A stretch of DNA of 64,000 bases. Source: Neoconidiobolus thromboides FSU 785. Lineage: Eukaryota; Entomophthoromycota; Entomophthoromycetes; Entomophthorales; Neoconidiobolaceae. The notes beneath the pieces are model-generated. The model was not told the DNA's origin. It saw only the letters and a program-made list of their open reading frames with translations, and searched no databases. Position numbers and translations under genes: made by a program. This document shows, piece after piece, positions 12,091-24,713 of this stretch (positions are counted from its first letter, which is position 1; every line of letters starts with the position of its first letter). The DNA lies in assembly GCA_025603075.1 (NCBI GenBank), contig MU626294.1:62001-126000 (forward strand), given 5' to 3'.

Positions 12091-12732
12091 ATGGGTAAAA
12101 GTTCAAGAAAAAGAAAAGCAATTAAAATCGAAAGAGCATTGAATAATGATAGTGATAAATGTGATAGTAAACATGATTTAAACGAAAAAAATTGGAAAAC
12201 ATTTTGGGATAATAATAGACAATGTTATTATTATTGGAATAAAGTTACAAATAGATCAACTTATACCTATCCTTTACTATCAAACTATATTAATAATCCA
12301 CAAATGGGCAAATCTCAAAATAAAAAGTAAGTAAAGTATATTCATTTATTATTTATAATCATTTATTTAATTAGCCTTTATACTGACCATGTGGAGTATC
12401 GTCATTTTATGGAAAAAGAATATGATTATTCAAGTGTAAAATTTGGTGATAGTATTAATATGCAATACTCAGAAGTAAAAGATGGGGAATATTGTAAATT
12501 AAATACTGTTAATCCAAAACATCTCGATTCAGGAGATAGAGCAAAGAGACAATGTCAAGCTTTTTTTGATTATGAGAATTATGTAGAACAGCGTGGCGAA
12601 GAAGCAAAATATTCAAATTACTACGGTATCAATAGACAGGCGGAATTTACCAAAAGGCAAATTGAAGTGTTACAAAGAAAGAAAAAGGAAAAGAAAGAAG
12701 CAAAGAAACGACAATGGCTGATGGAAATCTAA
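12091..12732 (+). CDS. WW-domain protein with lysine-rich C-terminus
   Basis: join(12091..12326,12375..12732), 197 aa. The N-terminus is basic (MGKSSRKRKAIK), suggesting nuclear targeting. Residues about 32-62 form a WW-like module: W35, an aromatic run CYYYWNKVTN, and a proline (YPLL) in the position of the second signature residue, with Tyr where the second Trp usually sits. WW modules bind proline-rich ligands and are common in splicing and transcription proteins. The C-terminal half ends in an alpha-helical Lys/Glu/Arg-rich segment likely to be coiled. A 48-nt intron joins the exons; the downstream open frame has no ATG near its start, supporting the splice. I do not recognise an exact ortholog. 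Confidence 0.75.
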
Positions 12733-14128
12733 AAGTTCCTTTAGTTTATTGCCTTCATACATTAAATTTGTGCATTATGACTTTACCAGTATTTTTTATT
12801 ACCTTTTATTATAGTTTATTTAAAAAGCCTTGTATTTAAGCTAAACATTCATTTTAAATGGGTATTAAATCGGATAGCTTTTGTAGATCTCATTCAAATA
12901 ACACAACATAACAAAGAACTATTATCGATAAAAATATCAAGTATCGATATCAATATGTTATAGTTTTAGGAATCTTTTATTGATAAAGTTTGATCTTTTA
13001 AATTCTTATAGCAAAATATGAGGGCGTTTTTTTTTTGGTTTCATACTTTTTCCATTTTTAAGCACTATTTGAGTAAAAAATTGTTAATAAAATTTAAATA
13101 CAAAAATACATCTCTATATAGTTTTTTATTAAGTATATTAACTAAATCTAGTATTGGGGTTAGGGTTTAGAGCTTAAAAAACTGATATAAAGTTACTAAT
13201 TAAAAGTTGACTATAATTTTTAATTTAATTTGCGTTTTTTAATTAGGGATTATTTGTTTATACCAGCAACGTTACTTCAAAATAAAAGCCCAGGATAGTA
13301 AGATTTTCTACTTACTCATATTAATGTTGTTTCGGATTTTTGAATAACACCACTAAATATCAACTATAATAAATCACTAAATTTACTTCTAATTTTTATA
13401 ACTTATGATATGTATTATCTATTATTTCACAACCGTATTGGCGCTTATTGATAAAAAATTAATTAATAAGATAATACTGTAGGATGATTACTGAATTTTA
13501 GTTCAATAATCCCAAAACTTTAAGCTAGAACAAAGATTAAACTATAAAATTATAAAATCCAAGTTTATTTGTAACAGCTAAAATTAATTTGGTATTTTAA
13601 TATTATAAGTTCAGATTCATTTTATTAAAAATATTGTATCCTTTAAATATTATGCTTCGTTAATTTAAAATTTATATAGTATCATTATTAATTTTTACAA
13701 TATAGTTGATTTTTTTAATATAAAGCTAAACTTTATCATAAGACACTAAATATCATAATGTGTTTTCTTATGTGCCCTTTAAATACGTTAGCTAAAATAT
13801 GCTGATCTAATTCTACAAACATCATATGCTTTAACGCCATTATTGTATATTCTCTATTGACTAACTTTGTTCGATATTTCTATTCTCTTTATAAATACTA
13901 ATACTGGTTATGTCCTCTTATTTCCTTCAAAACCAATACATTGGTTAGAATATTCTCATTCTTATAAAAAAAATTCCTTTTTAATTTGAACAAAACCTCT
14001 ACATAAAAGTTAATACAAAAGAATTTAAAAATATAGCCCAATAAATATACTATCAACGTTAGTACAAAATAATACTATATATATTTACCTTATTATAAAT
14101 ATTACTCAGATAGATTTTATTCATAAAT
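12733..14128. other. Intergenic, contains one inverted-repeat element
   Basis: No gene seen. It holds the mobile element copy at 13017-13120. A single telomere-like GGGTTAGGG occurs near 13156, not in tandem. Confidence 0.6.
13017..13120 (+). mobile_element. Short inverted-repeat element (MITE family), copy 1
   Basis: Recognised by the shared core GGTTTCAT..TTTTTCCATTTT..AAGCACTATTTGAG and the end AAAAATACATCTCTATA. The termini have diverged from the family ends TATGGGGATGT/ACATCCCCATA. Confidence 0.75.
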
Positions 14129-14585
14129 TTATTTTTCTTCAGTACGGAGACGAGCAGCGGCATTTAAAAGTTTAACATTTAATTGCTTAGCACGTTCAAC
14201 GATACCAACACGTTTTTTAGCAGAGATGTTATGAGCGATAACTCCAGCATAAACTTGGTTGTGCATAAGGAGAAGTTCAATATCTTTAGGGTCACGGATT
14301 AAGAAAGATTTGAATCCATCTTTGTTGCAGAAACGAGTAGATTTGTTGGAACCATAACCAATCTTTGGCATAGCAATTTGTCCCTTAAAACGACGACGGA
14401 CTCTGTTATCAATACCCTTTGGCTTTCTCCATGAGGTCTATAATTTATTTAATCAAAACTTATTTTTTTATTACTTTGAGCTCTTTTTAATTTACCTTGA
14501 CTTTAACATAACGATCAGATTGATGTCTGTTGAAAGCTTTTGGGTGTTTCTTTACTATTTTGGTTTTGTTAAGAGCGGTAACCAT
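14129..14585 (-). CDS. RPL32: 60S ribosomal protein L32 (eL32)
   Basis: complement(join(14129..14437,14496..14585)), 132 aa. A structural protein of the large ribosomal subunit. The spliced product begins [18 protein letters not shown] and continues [45 protein letters not shown] and ends RLRTEEK, all characteristic of eL32. The 58-nt intron (GTAAAT..ATAG) is in phase 0 after residue 30. Without it the open frame would start at an internal Met. Codon use is biased toward a restricted set, as expected of a highly expressed gene. Length is normal for the family. Confidence 0.97.
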
Positions 14586-15300
14586 GACTAAAAGTGATGT
14601 ATATTTTAATATTTGAACTAAACTTCATATTATTTAAGTTGAAGCAAATTAATAGTTGGAGTTTCAAAATCTCTTTTTATTTTTTTGTATCCTTTTAGTT
14701 CTTCGAATACTCTAGTTAATACTTTGATGGATGTATCACTTTCCTTATCTTCCTTTATCTTTTGCTTCTACTTAGTACTTGCTTTACCTCACTTATATCC
14801 GGTCAATCGGTAGGTAAAAAGGAGAGATTTTCTGCTACTTAATTTGTCAATACATAAAATTCTATTTGTATAGAAAAATGTCGATTTTCAAAAAAGTTGA
14901 TGGTATTTGACCAATCATTTAAGTTTATACCTCTTGATTTATAGTCATATAATAAATAAAATAGTAAAATTAAACTTATAATTATAGCTATTATTCAAAT
15001 TAAGCATATACATTTAGACATTTTCATAGTTTTGTACGTACAATTTATTACCAATTCTATATAGGTCTTAGATTCATTTTTAAACTATTACTTTATCAAA
15101 AAATAAATCAAGTTACTATTTGAAAATGTAAAAAAGAAATAAAATTAGTTTGAACATTAAATGATAAAAAATAAAATGAATTGTGATATGTTCATACAGG
15201 GTACTACTATTTTACTTAAAGTAGATCATTGTAATATACTGAAGCTGTTTTTATTTATTAAGCATTATTAAATAGCACAAAGATACAATTTATTACAATC
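14586..15300. other. Intergenic, nothing recognised
   Basis: A spacer between the RPL32 start and the 3' end of the HAM1-like gene. The first ~250 bp upstream of RPL32 are pyrimidine-rich and may hold its promoter. No TATA, repeat or RNA gene was identified. Confidence 0.5.
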
Positions 15301-18001
15301 TTAAATTGCAAATAGCTCACTTCTCCAATTTTCAATAGCTGTCTCAATGGCTTGTTCTGAGACCTAAAACAGTTAGTATGGTAGACTATGTACTCTTTTT
15401 ATGTACCTTTTTAAAGCTCGACATGGTTTTTTCAAGTACCTCTTCAATGTTTTTCTATGAATAATTAATAATTTTTATTTCATCTGTTTTTAAAATTACT
15501 TTAATTTCTTCTGAGATCTTCTTTTCAATCTGTGATTTAATCATTGGAAAAACAATAGGAGGTAAAAGTTTCATTAAGATTCTATTCAAATTAATTATCC
15601 TAATATATGATATACTTGTATATTACCCATGCTTGTTATGATGAAATTTCATTTTCATTCCACCTATCTTCACTTTACAAGCTGCAACATGAATTTTATT
15701 TTCTAGAGAAGTAGATTGTGATACAGCATTATTTAGTGATATATTCGGGAATGATATAACTAGATTGATAATAATCCCTTTCCCTTCAGGAGTACTGATA
15801 TCAATAAAACCGTCCTATAAAAGTGAATTACTATGATTATCTGTCATTAACAACTTACATCTTGAAACTTAAAAAATCCAATAGATTTTTTAATAAAATA
15901 AGCAACACTTCGTGCTTCGATATTTAAATTCTGGCTATTCAAGTTTAGTAAAATATAGTTATAAAGGAGAATGTTTACATTTTAATTACTATAGCATCCG
16001 AAACTAATTTATATTGACCATCGAGTTTAGAAGTGTTTTTTAATATTAAACTAGCATTCATTAAATTCTCTCTTTTCAAAACAATGTTATCAACTATGAA
16101 TTGATCCGAGTTAACTTTTCTATAACAGTAAGTAATTGGCAACTAATAAAATATAAATTTTACGACTCAATCCTTGGAATTCTTATATATTCATAATTTG
16201 ATACTTTCTTTAAACTAAGCTTGGATGCGTCTTTTAACAAGCTTAAAATGACCTTCGAACTTTGGATTTTTCCTCCTTTCTTCTTGAAAAAGTCATAGTA
16301 TAATATTCTATATTTTTTCGCAATAGATCTGAGTTTTTTATCTTTGATTATATTTTCAATAAACATTTGCCATTTAGATACGACCAGATCGGATTTTTCT
16401 TTATAATTCCCTTGTAAATGGGCTTTTATTAAACTGAAATCATTTCTAAACACTTTCTTTGCTTCATCCTTCTTTAAATAATCTGGTTTCTTGAAAAAAT
16501 CAATGATGTCTTGATTCAGCTGTAAGAATATCTTTCTCATTTCACGATCATTAATTAGAGAAATATATAATTTCTCAACTGAGCGGATTAGCGGAGTCAT
16601 ACTCTGATCTCCTAAAAATTTACCAATTGCCTTTTTTGCCTCTTTTAAGGCCATCATTATTTCGTCATTATTTAGGTTGCTCTTATCCAAAATATGATAA
16701 GTAGTAGGCCCAATTTCTGTCATATTTTTCTGTACTTGGTTACAAACAGAAATAATGAAATCTAAATTCTTATGGTATTTTGGGTTACTTTGTAACTCCT
16801 TCATAAAGTCATAAAATCTAGAGATTAATCTATCTTTTTGGTCTTCGGTCAATTTGATTGCTCCAATATTCTTTCGAACACCACCCAAATCCTTTTTTAC
16901 TTCTTGTAATTTTTCTCTTATGACCTTTGTTGGTTTTTCATCAGACTTTTCTATATCATGTATTAAAGGTTTTGTAACTTCAATTCCTTTTCCGATCATA
17001 ATATCTCCTAAATTTTCTACAATACCCATTGCTTCCTCCTTAAGTTCTTCTTTGTTGGAGGGAATTTGAACTTCCTGGCCTTCGGCTCTTGGTTTTGATG
17101 GTTCAGGTTCTGTAGGTTCTCCTGTAGTTATAGGAACATTAGTGCCTTTTTGTTTAATGGGAACTATTTCAGGACGAGACATATCTAGTTTGATATCAGG
17201 ACGATTATCTAAGCTTGTGCTTACTTTTGAAGGGGATTTTGATGATTCAGACTCTGTGAATTGTCCTGTAGTTATAGGAATTTCAAACCCTTTTTCTTTA
17301 TTAGGGGCTGTTTCCAAATGAGGCACATAGGACTTAATAGTGGGGGAGCCGTTTAAATTACCATTTTCTTTTGAAGTAGATTTTGGTGTTCCCACTATCT
17401 CTTTTGTTTTAGATAAGGAAGGTAATCTAGTATCTTCAGGTAACAACTTATCAATGTTCTCTTTTGATACATTGTAGATCTCCTCCAACAGGCGACGGAG
17501 CTTACTCGACGATAGTGATAGTTTGAATAAATCGACCAAACTTTTATAAAGCTTATACGAAGGATTTTTAAGATTCTTAATATTATCAGTCTTCATTTTT
17601 AAAGCTATGAAAAAAATTAGAATAAGCTAATAATGAAGGTAACTATTACTTGTTGTTTGTTTCCCGCCATATACTAAATGAGTAATAAATTGTTGGATTA
17701 AATCTCCATTGTTTCTTTCGATAAAATAAACTTTAGATTCATCAACTAATGATTTTGTGTCATGGAGTATCTTAGAAGTGGTTTTGCTCGGTTTAATAGT
17801 TCTCCACTCTAATTTTTCAGTTACATTAGTGATCAATCCATCGATTTGGTTATTGTCTGGTAACTTTTTGTTCTTCAAAGCGGTCAACATGTTCATAAAG
17901 TTGTTTTTTTTATCTAAGAGAATATCTATTCGTAGTGTTTTCTCAGATTCTCTTCTAAGTCTATCTTCAAGGCCTGGATCAACGGTAGGTATGTAACTCA
18001 T
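15301..18001 (-). CDS. HAM1-like fungal protein
   Basis: complement(join(15301..15363,15407..15454,15500..15581,15627..15814,15859..15930,15990..16119,16164..17604,17650..18001)), 791 aa. Resembles the large fungal family annotated as HAM1-like (N-terminal and C-terminal HAM1 domains); cell biology is poorly defined and lipid or membrane association is only an inference. Seen: N-terminal KLPDNNQIDGLITN and DLIQQFITHLVYGG helices, a Ser/Pro/Thr-rich linker (about 165-270) with two copies of a PITTG-containing repeat, a long helical middle, and a C-terminal portion with KLLPPIVFPMIKSQIEKKISEEI followed by a helix ending RSELFAI. Seven introns (42-60 nt) were removed in phase; the acceptor of the 15931-15989 intron is a GCCAG rather than the nearer AATAG. 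What looks like separate genes on this strand is one. Confidence 0.8.
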
Positions 18002-19205
18002 TTTGAAACTAAAGATTTATAATTTTAAAATAAATATCTTTCGCTTATATACTTTGAAAATAAAACGCATTAATATTTGCAATAAACATAGCTTACATTG
18101 ATACTGAGACTACAAAATAATGAAGAAAAGAAATAATCAAAGTTTGTAAGTGTTTGGTAATTGATTAAGTTATTAGGAATTTATTTGTCTGAGATTTGAT
18201 GATAAGTATAAAATGCATTCAAAATACCGAATTTCAATGTAGGTGTATAGAGATGTATTCATGCTTATATATATTAATGATATAATATGAGCATAAGAGA
18301 ATAAAACCATATGTACAATAAGGTTATTTTTTGAATATAATTTTTTTAGCATTTGAGATTAAAAGTAATCATTACTTATTTGAAACTAATTTTATAGCGT
18401 AATTATTTATATCATATTGTTTTATAATTTTTTTAAATTCAAAGAATGAAGAGCTTTGTGTTTATTAGTTTAAAAATACAAGATTAAGAGGAAATATTAA
18501 TGCGGGACAAAATCAAGTATAGGGCGGGTTTTAGAAGTTAGTGAAATAATCCACTATTGTTAGATTGAAATCTGCCCATAAAGGTGGGGATTAACAATTT
18601 GATTGTATCTTATTTATTGTGAGAGAGTCTAGTAATGGAGAATCTTAGTTCATAATAAATCAGATTCAAGCAGCCAATATAGAGGTCTATAGGAATTGAG
18701 TAATTGGGACAAAACGTTAACTTAGTGGGAGAAAAAGAGATGAAGATGGGGATAGAGCACATTATCACTGTATAGGGTTTGTTTTGTATAAGAGGCAAAA
18801 TGATGTTTAGTTGAGTAGGTTGGGGAGGTAAGGACTCAAAGAATAAACTTCAGGTAGAGATCTAGAGGGAAGCGATGGAGGGACATGGGACAGGTATGTG
18901 AGTGAAGGCTTTGTTTGAATCAAGGCACAACATGTTAATTTATAATCATTACCTTTAGCATTTAATTGCTCTTCAAATAATGTTGCTTAAAGCGTGAAGC
19001 ATTTACTAAAAAAGATGACTAACTTTCAATCGAATTTTTCATGCATTATTGGGATAAAATAGAAATTTTGTAAATGCTTAAAAAACTCGAAACAGTTAAG
19101 TTTAAGAACTTTAAGTCGATCTTTAGTTTTAAAGTATAAAAATACATTAATTAAACTAGATTTAATCAATTTACTGTTTTTTATTTTTTATTTTTATTTA
19201 ATTTA
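18002..19205. other. Divergent spacer with a purine-rich island
   Basis: It lies between the HAM1-like and PQ-loop genes. Positions about 18470-18930 are visibly richer in G, and purine-rich on the + strand, compared with the surroundings. A 62-codon open frame on the minus strand in it has no recognisable domain, and I do not call it. Confidence 0.5.
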
Positions 19206-20377
19206 ATGTCTTTTGATAATAATTCAGGCTTGGTTTTTATACTACTTCCAACTTTGGGCTCTTTTGCTCAAGTTGTAAACATTTATCAAACCAAGAGCTC
19301 AAATGGCTTCTCAAAGTTAACTTCTGGTATAACTATTATGTCTAGGTAATAAGCTTTTGTAGTATTCTTTTTCATTACTAAATATTTATCTATAGTATTA
19401 TCAAAATATTTTATTGGTAATTAATCTTAATATAGAAAATAAACAGGAATTGTATTTATAAAAAGATAGGTTTACATATAGGATTAGTGACTATAATTTA
19501 TTACTAGAAGGAGTTGTATCAATAATTAGCCAGATATATATATTAAAATGCTGTATCGACTTCAAAGAAGGAAACGAAAAAGAAATGAAGGGAGGGAAGG
19601 AAAATCATAATAATATTGAATCAGATAGTAGTCAAATTGAAAGTTATGGCACTTTAATTTCGATATTATCCATTTTGGTCCTTTTTATAATTCAGAAATT
19701 ACAACCAGATTCGAACTCTACTTCTGTTTTTCTTATAATTATTAGGTTGTTAGATGCTGTCATTCCTATTCCACAAATTATACTTAACTCTTATTTAAGA
19801 TCAACAGAAGATTTTAGGTATCTAGTCATTTCTATTTTATTCAAATCTATAGCCTAATTCTATTTTAGTTTCTTTTTATTACTTTCTTGGATAATACTTG
19901 AAGGGGTAAAACTATCACAATACCAGGACAAAGATCTAAATTATAGCAAAATCAATCACTATGGGGATGTACTATCACTAAGTGTTAATACAATAGGACT
20001 ACTTCAATTTTATTTATTCGATTTAAAGTTTCGTGGGATATTCAATTTAACATTGAAATATTCATTATATACAGTAGTAAATATATTTAAAATAACATGT
20101 GCTATCGTTTTTATTTTAACTGGATTGGCCAAATATAATCCATTTAAATTTACACCAAAGCAAAAGGAGAGAAAATCGGAGCCTAAAATAGTAAGTTAAT
20201 TTTTGTATCAAAACAATGTTTTAAACTATGATTTAGGACCAGAAAGCAACCAAAAAGGAGGATGGTTCTTTTAAATATACTGCTTCGGATGCTACTAAAC
20301 CTAAACCTACCCCGATTGAGAAACTAAAGCAGTTGAAAAATATGAATATGACTAGGGCTAATTCATTAAATGTTTAA
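19206..20377 (+). CDS. PQ-loop membrane protein, PQLC1/ANY1-like
   Basis: join(19206..19345,19396..19416,19482..19817,19869..20190,20237..20377), 319 aa. A multi-pass membrane protein with two PQ-loop repeats. The first has TLGSFAQVVNIYQTKSSNGFS, followed after splicing by MSSIIKIFYWISDYNLLLEGVVSI. The second has LLDAVIPIPQIILNSYLRSTEDFRS. This matches the PQLC1 (SLC66A2)/yeast Any1 group, implicated in endosomal or Golgi phospholipid handling. The tail is a basic cytoplasmic segment (KPKPTPIEKLKQLK). Exon 2 is only 21 nt, yet is needed to join the conserved IKIFYW motif, which supports the model. The four introns are phase-consistent. Confidence 0.78.
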
Positions 20378-20848
20378 TTTAATAAAATAATTCTTTACCA
20401 ATATATTATCGAATAAATTTAACTAACCCTGGGATTAAAACTTATAGTATAAAACTTATAACAACAACAAATAAATATAAAGCTTTGAATCTTAATATGT
20501 AGATAAAGGCATTGAGCTTTAATAAAGGCAAATGGCTTTACCTTAGTATAATTATTATGAACCATATTATTATTTTACCCTTGAACATCTAAATTAGGAG
20601 AATAATCGAGATTGGAAAATTAAAAAAATGCTAGAAAGTAAAAGTTAAGAATAAGCGATATTAAAAAAGCTTCTATGTTACAATTTTACAACTTTGATAT
20701 TATACTATTCTATCATATGGTTAAATTAAATCAGTATGTATGCTAATGTTAGTGGATTTTATTTATCATCTACTCTATTATTTTGGTTAATAAGAGAAAC
20801 CAGGATCAAATAATAGTAGTACCTATTATAAAAACTATTAAAGGGAGA

Positions 20849-20953
20849 TATAGGGATATTTTTTTTGGCTTCATCACTTTTTTCATTTTTTAAACACTAT
20901 TTGAGCGGAAAAATTGTTAGTAAAATTCTTGAATACAAAATACATCTCCATAT
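20849..20953 (+). mobile_element. MITE family, copy 2
   Basis: Left end TATAGGGATAT, core GGCTTCATCACTTTTTTCAT and CACTATTTGAGCGGAAAAA, right end TACATCTCCATA. Close to the family consensus, with slightly diverged termini. Confidence 0.85.
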
Positions 20954-21611
20954 GCACAGTGAAAAAAGAGATGGTTGAAGGTTTCTTGGAATTGCAGCAA
21001 AGATAAAAGGCTAAGTTACTTACGTTGTTTTTCAAGTAAAAAGGAGGTTACCACATACCAACATGACAGTGTTTAATAAGACATCATCTCTTTTATTACT
21101 ATTAATTTGACTACTTCCCTAATTCGTAAATAAACTAATAAAAAGCAAATGCTAATTTAAAAGTAAGGAGAAACAATAATGAGATTAAATTATTACTAAG
21201 ACCACTTGATCTTTATTAAGTTTTGTTATTAAAGCCTAAAAATTAGTTATTTAAACGAGAATCGTGATTTAGCACTTGATACTACTCAAAAGTCATTTAA
21301 AATAGTCTGGTAGTATGACTTTTAGATGATATGCCTATGTTATTAAAGATGCGTTAAACTTCAATAAAAAGTGTTAGACAGAAGGGGCAAATTGGGTTTC
21401 ATACCATTGTTGAAATTGTAATTTTACTATTTTTAGTGTTATGGTGAATATAAGCTCAACCCACGAGTATTGAGTAAAGTTAAGATTTTTTTAAATGACT
21501 TTTTACCATATTACCATTATTAAGAAAATCGAAAAAGGGATAGCTAACCGTAAAGAATATAATAAATGGAACAAGTAACTATTTCGCTTTAAACATTAAG
21601 GAATTCGAGAA

Positions 21612-21619
21612 TATAAATA
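21612..21619 (+). promoter_or_regulatory. TATA box of the chitinase gene
   Basis: TATAAATA, 72 nt upstream of the ATG. The same 8-mer precedes several other intronless genes here. Confidence 0.6.
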
Positions 21620-21690
21620 GTGGAGGAATTACTTCGAATAAGATTATAAAAATTTAACTATTTTTACATTCTTTCCTATCTTTGAAAAAA

Positions 21691-23172
21691 ATGAAATTTT
21701 CTTCTTTCCTCTTAGTGGTCACCGTAGCCATCTCCAGCGTTGTTAGTCAATCCCCAGCCAAAGTAGTAGTAGGGTACTTTTCCGATTGGACTTTGGATAA
21801 TTACCCAGTGAGTGCTATTGATTTTAGCAAAGTAACTCACATTAACTATGCTTTTGCCTTGTTTACTGATAATGGTTTTAATCCAAAAATTGAAACCGAA
21901 AGTACTTTAGTGGAATTAGTTACCAAAGCTCATCAAACTAGTACCAAAGTATCTATCTCCATTGGTGGATGGACTGGATCAAAGTACTTTTCACCAATGG
22001 TAGCCGATGCTGCTAAAAGAAAACAATTTGTAGCCAATACACTTGCTTTTGTAAATAAATTCAACTTGGATGGTATCGACTTAGATTGGGAATATCCAGG
22101 AAGAGAAGGTGAAGAAGGAAACATTGTTTCTCCACAAGATACTGCCAATTATTTATTATTGCTAAAGGATTTACGTGCCGCTTTGGGTACCAAATTGATT
22201 ACCGCTGCTGTAAGAATTCAACCATTTGATGGTCCAAATGGCCCAGTAAAGGATGTTAAGGACTTTGTGCCTTTATTCGACTGGCTTAATTTGATGTGTT
22301 ATGATTTAAACGGTCCTTGGGAAACTCAAACTGGACCAGTTGGTGGTTTAGATTATCAACCTGGTAAGGGTACACCGTTCTCTGTTAAACAAGCTGTAAG
22401 AGATTGGAGTAAAGCTGGTTTCACTTATGATAAATTAGTCGTCGGTGTACCCTTCTATGGTTATGCTGAGGGTGTTGGTGTTGATATGACCAATACTGAC
22501 CAATATCAACAAATCACTAATGCCAATTTACCAAGCTATGCCTACAATGATTTAATTACTAAAAAAATCCTAAAGTCCCCAACTGAAGCCAATGATGCTA
22601 CCGGATGGATTAGAAAGTATGACCCAATCACTCAAACTCCATGGTTATTTAACAAGAATACAAAGACATTTGTTGCATACGATGACATTCAATCCTTAAA
22701 AGCAAAGACTGATTATGTAAGATGTAACGGCTTAAGAGGTGCTATGTTATGGTCCATGGATAATGATTATCAAAATCAATTAATCTCTGCTTTACAAAAT
22801 GTATATAATACTGGTTCTTGTGGCCCTTCCACTACTTCTACTACTTCTACCACTACTTCTACCACTACTTCTACCACTGCCACCTCTTCTACCACCCCTG
22901 TCACTACTACCTCCACTACTACTTCGGTTACCACCACCTCTAGTTCTAGTTCTACTTCTACCACTATTATTACTACTTCTACTACTTCTGTTACTTCAAC
23001 TTCTCAAGGTCCTGAGCCAACTGGAAGTTGTCAAGATGGTTCCTATACTTGCGGTGCAACCAAAGGATCCACTTATTACCAATGTGCTTTCAGTAAATGG
23101 ATCAAGTTATCTTGCCCAGGCACCTCTGTATGTGTACAAGCAGGTACCTCGATTTACTGTGGTAATCCTTAA
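21691..23172 (+). CDS. Secreted chitinase (GH18) with C-terminal chitin-binding module
   Basis: Intronless, 493 aa from the ATG at 21691 (an in-frame TTG nine bases upstream is not a start). It hydrolyses chitin outside the cell, in wall remodelling, separation or nutrition. Order: signal peptide (about 1-20), GH18 barrel with SISIGGWT and the catalytic DGIDLDWE (D127, D130, D132, E134), MCYDLNG and MLWSMDND late in the barrel, then a roughly 70-residue Thr/Ser linker (about 372-440), then a Cys-rich C-terminal module (CQDGSYTCGATKG.. to YCGNP) resembling CBM19. The linker is probably O-glycosylated. Codon use is more G/C-rich and regular than in neighbours, suggesting high expression. The active site looks intact. 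Confidence 0.95.
   Translation: MKFSSFLLVVTVAISSVVSQSPAKVVVGYFSDWTLDNYPVSAIDFSKVTHINYAFALFTDNGFNPKIETESTLVELVTKAHQTSTKVSISIGGWTGSKYFSPMVADAAKRKQFVANTLAFVNKFNLDGIDLDWEYPGREGEEGNIVSPQDTANYLLLLKDLRAALGTKLITAAVRIQPFDGPNGPVKDVKDFVPLFDWLNLMCYDLNGPWETQTGPVGGLDYQPGKGTPFSVKQAVRDWSKAGFTYDKLVVGVPFYGYAEGVGVDMTNTDQYQQITNANLPSYAYNDLITKKILKSPTEANDATGWIRKYDPITQTPWLFNKNTKTFVAYDDIQSLKAKTDYVRCNGLRGAMLWSMDNDYQNQLISALQNVYNTGSCGPSTTSTTSTTTSTTTSTTATSSTTPVTTTSTTTSVTTTSSSSSTSTTIITTSTTSVTSTSQGPEPTGSCQDGSYTCGATKGSTYYQCAFSKWIKLSCPGTSVCVQAGTSIYCGNP
22810..23010 (+). repeat. Imperfect ACT/TCT trinucleotide repeats in the chitinase linker
   Basis: A run of Thr/Ser codons (ACT, ACC, TCT) encodes the linker. The repetitive DNA produces long open frames in the other reading frames; those are artefacts. 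Confidence 0.85.
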
Positions 23173-24713
23173 TTTATTTTTTAATAAAAAAACATTATTA
23201 TTTGAAGCTTTTTTATCATTTTGGATGTATTTCATTTTCAATTATAAACATCAAATAATTTTATAAGGGAATTAATTTTTATTGTAAAATGGGAGATGGG
23301 TATAGGAATGTTTCGTTAATTTATTAAAAATTTGTTCAAATTCTAAGCATAATAAATAGAAATATAATATACAAAAGAAACATTCTGAGAATTGGATTAA
23401 CCCAAGGTGCCAACTCGAGAAGCTAGGTATATAGGCTTTTTTATGATGTTTGATGTTAAAAAAGAACAGTACAATATTGACAAAGACACAATTGCTCATA
23501 TAGCGTATTGGATTTATCTTTAGCTCCAAGAAATATTGAGACTTTAAAGGGTTTTTTTTACATACTCAATTTAGATTTTACTTATCAATTATTTCATACT
23601 TCATGGCAAAGTGTATTATAAAAATTCAATAAAGTAGATTTATTTATGCATATATATGAAAGCATGAAACATTAACATTTTTACTAATATTAATGATTAT
23701 CTAAGTAACAATGATAATAAAATGGTAACTAAGTAAATGTCTTTGATTTCTGTTGAATTGTTATTCTTTTCTACTTTTAATAAACTAGCCTTAACCAATT
23801 CCAAGGCTGTTTAAATAAATTTTCTATAATCCACCTCGAAATTTAACTTAGCGGATTTCAAATTAATATAATTTTCTGTACTCTGTTTTAAAGTAGACTA
23901 TATATAGATGTTTGCTAATTATATATATAATGCATTATATATATGTCATTTAGCTAAAATAATAATTTTGTTATGCTACACTTGTCATCCTAAATTATTT
24001 AACAAAAAGCAATAGTTTTTATCAAGAAATATAGTATTTTCAAAAGGGCTACTTAGGTCAAAAATCAATGTTGGTATATTTATATAAAAATGAAACAAAA
24101 GAGAGCATAATTATTATAATAAAAATAAATCATATGAAGTATAACATAAATGGCATAATTATGTATATTATTATTGAAATTGTTTGAACTCAAAACCTTT
24201 TATAATCAAAATCACGATTACTTTAATATGTTATTTAATTAAATCTAAATAACTACAATAGTTATTTGGTATACAAAGTTGCATCTTTCTACATCTTTGT
24301 TCTTTTTTAGGCTAATCTACTCATAATATTTCAACTCCAAGTTAATAGTGTCTATTTAGTTTCCTTAAATTAATATTATCTAGTTGAAAAAAAGTGAAAC
24401 TCTTTTAAGAATGATAATTATATTTTATAATAACTGCTTGAAAATCAGTAAATTGATCTCCAAAGTGCAGTCTAATTACGAGTTCATGATTATTAAGGTA
24501 TGAAGGATAGAGAAGGACGCCTATTCCTACTACTATTCCTTTTAACGATTCTACATTGACTTTTTGTACATACTTGGTCAATATACTAAATTGTTATGAT
24601 TCGATATTCAATTTGCAGTACATTGGTATTATATTTTATAAAACCATAAGTTTACATAAAATTATATGAGTATTACCAAAGTAGAAATGTAAATTGTAAG
24701 GCTGAAAATTTCA

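Larger units (their letters stand above)
20378..21690. other. Intergenic with one inverted-repeat element
   Basis: It contains the element copy at 20849-20953 and, near its 3' end, the chitinase promoter. No coding signal was recognised. Confidence 0.6.

Noticed and set aside
13150-13170. Telomere-like GGGTTAGGG
   Set aside because: A single occurrence without tandem units, far from either window end. Not evidence for a telomere.
22799-23266. Leu/Pro-rich open frame within the chitinase gene
   Set aside because: A shadow of the repetitive Thr/Ser linker codons in another frame. The same holds for the Val/Glu-rich minus-strand frame there.
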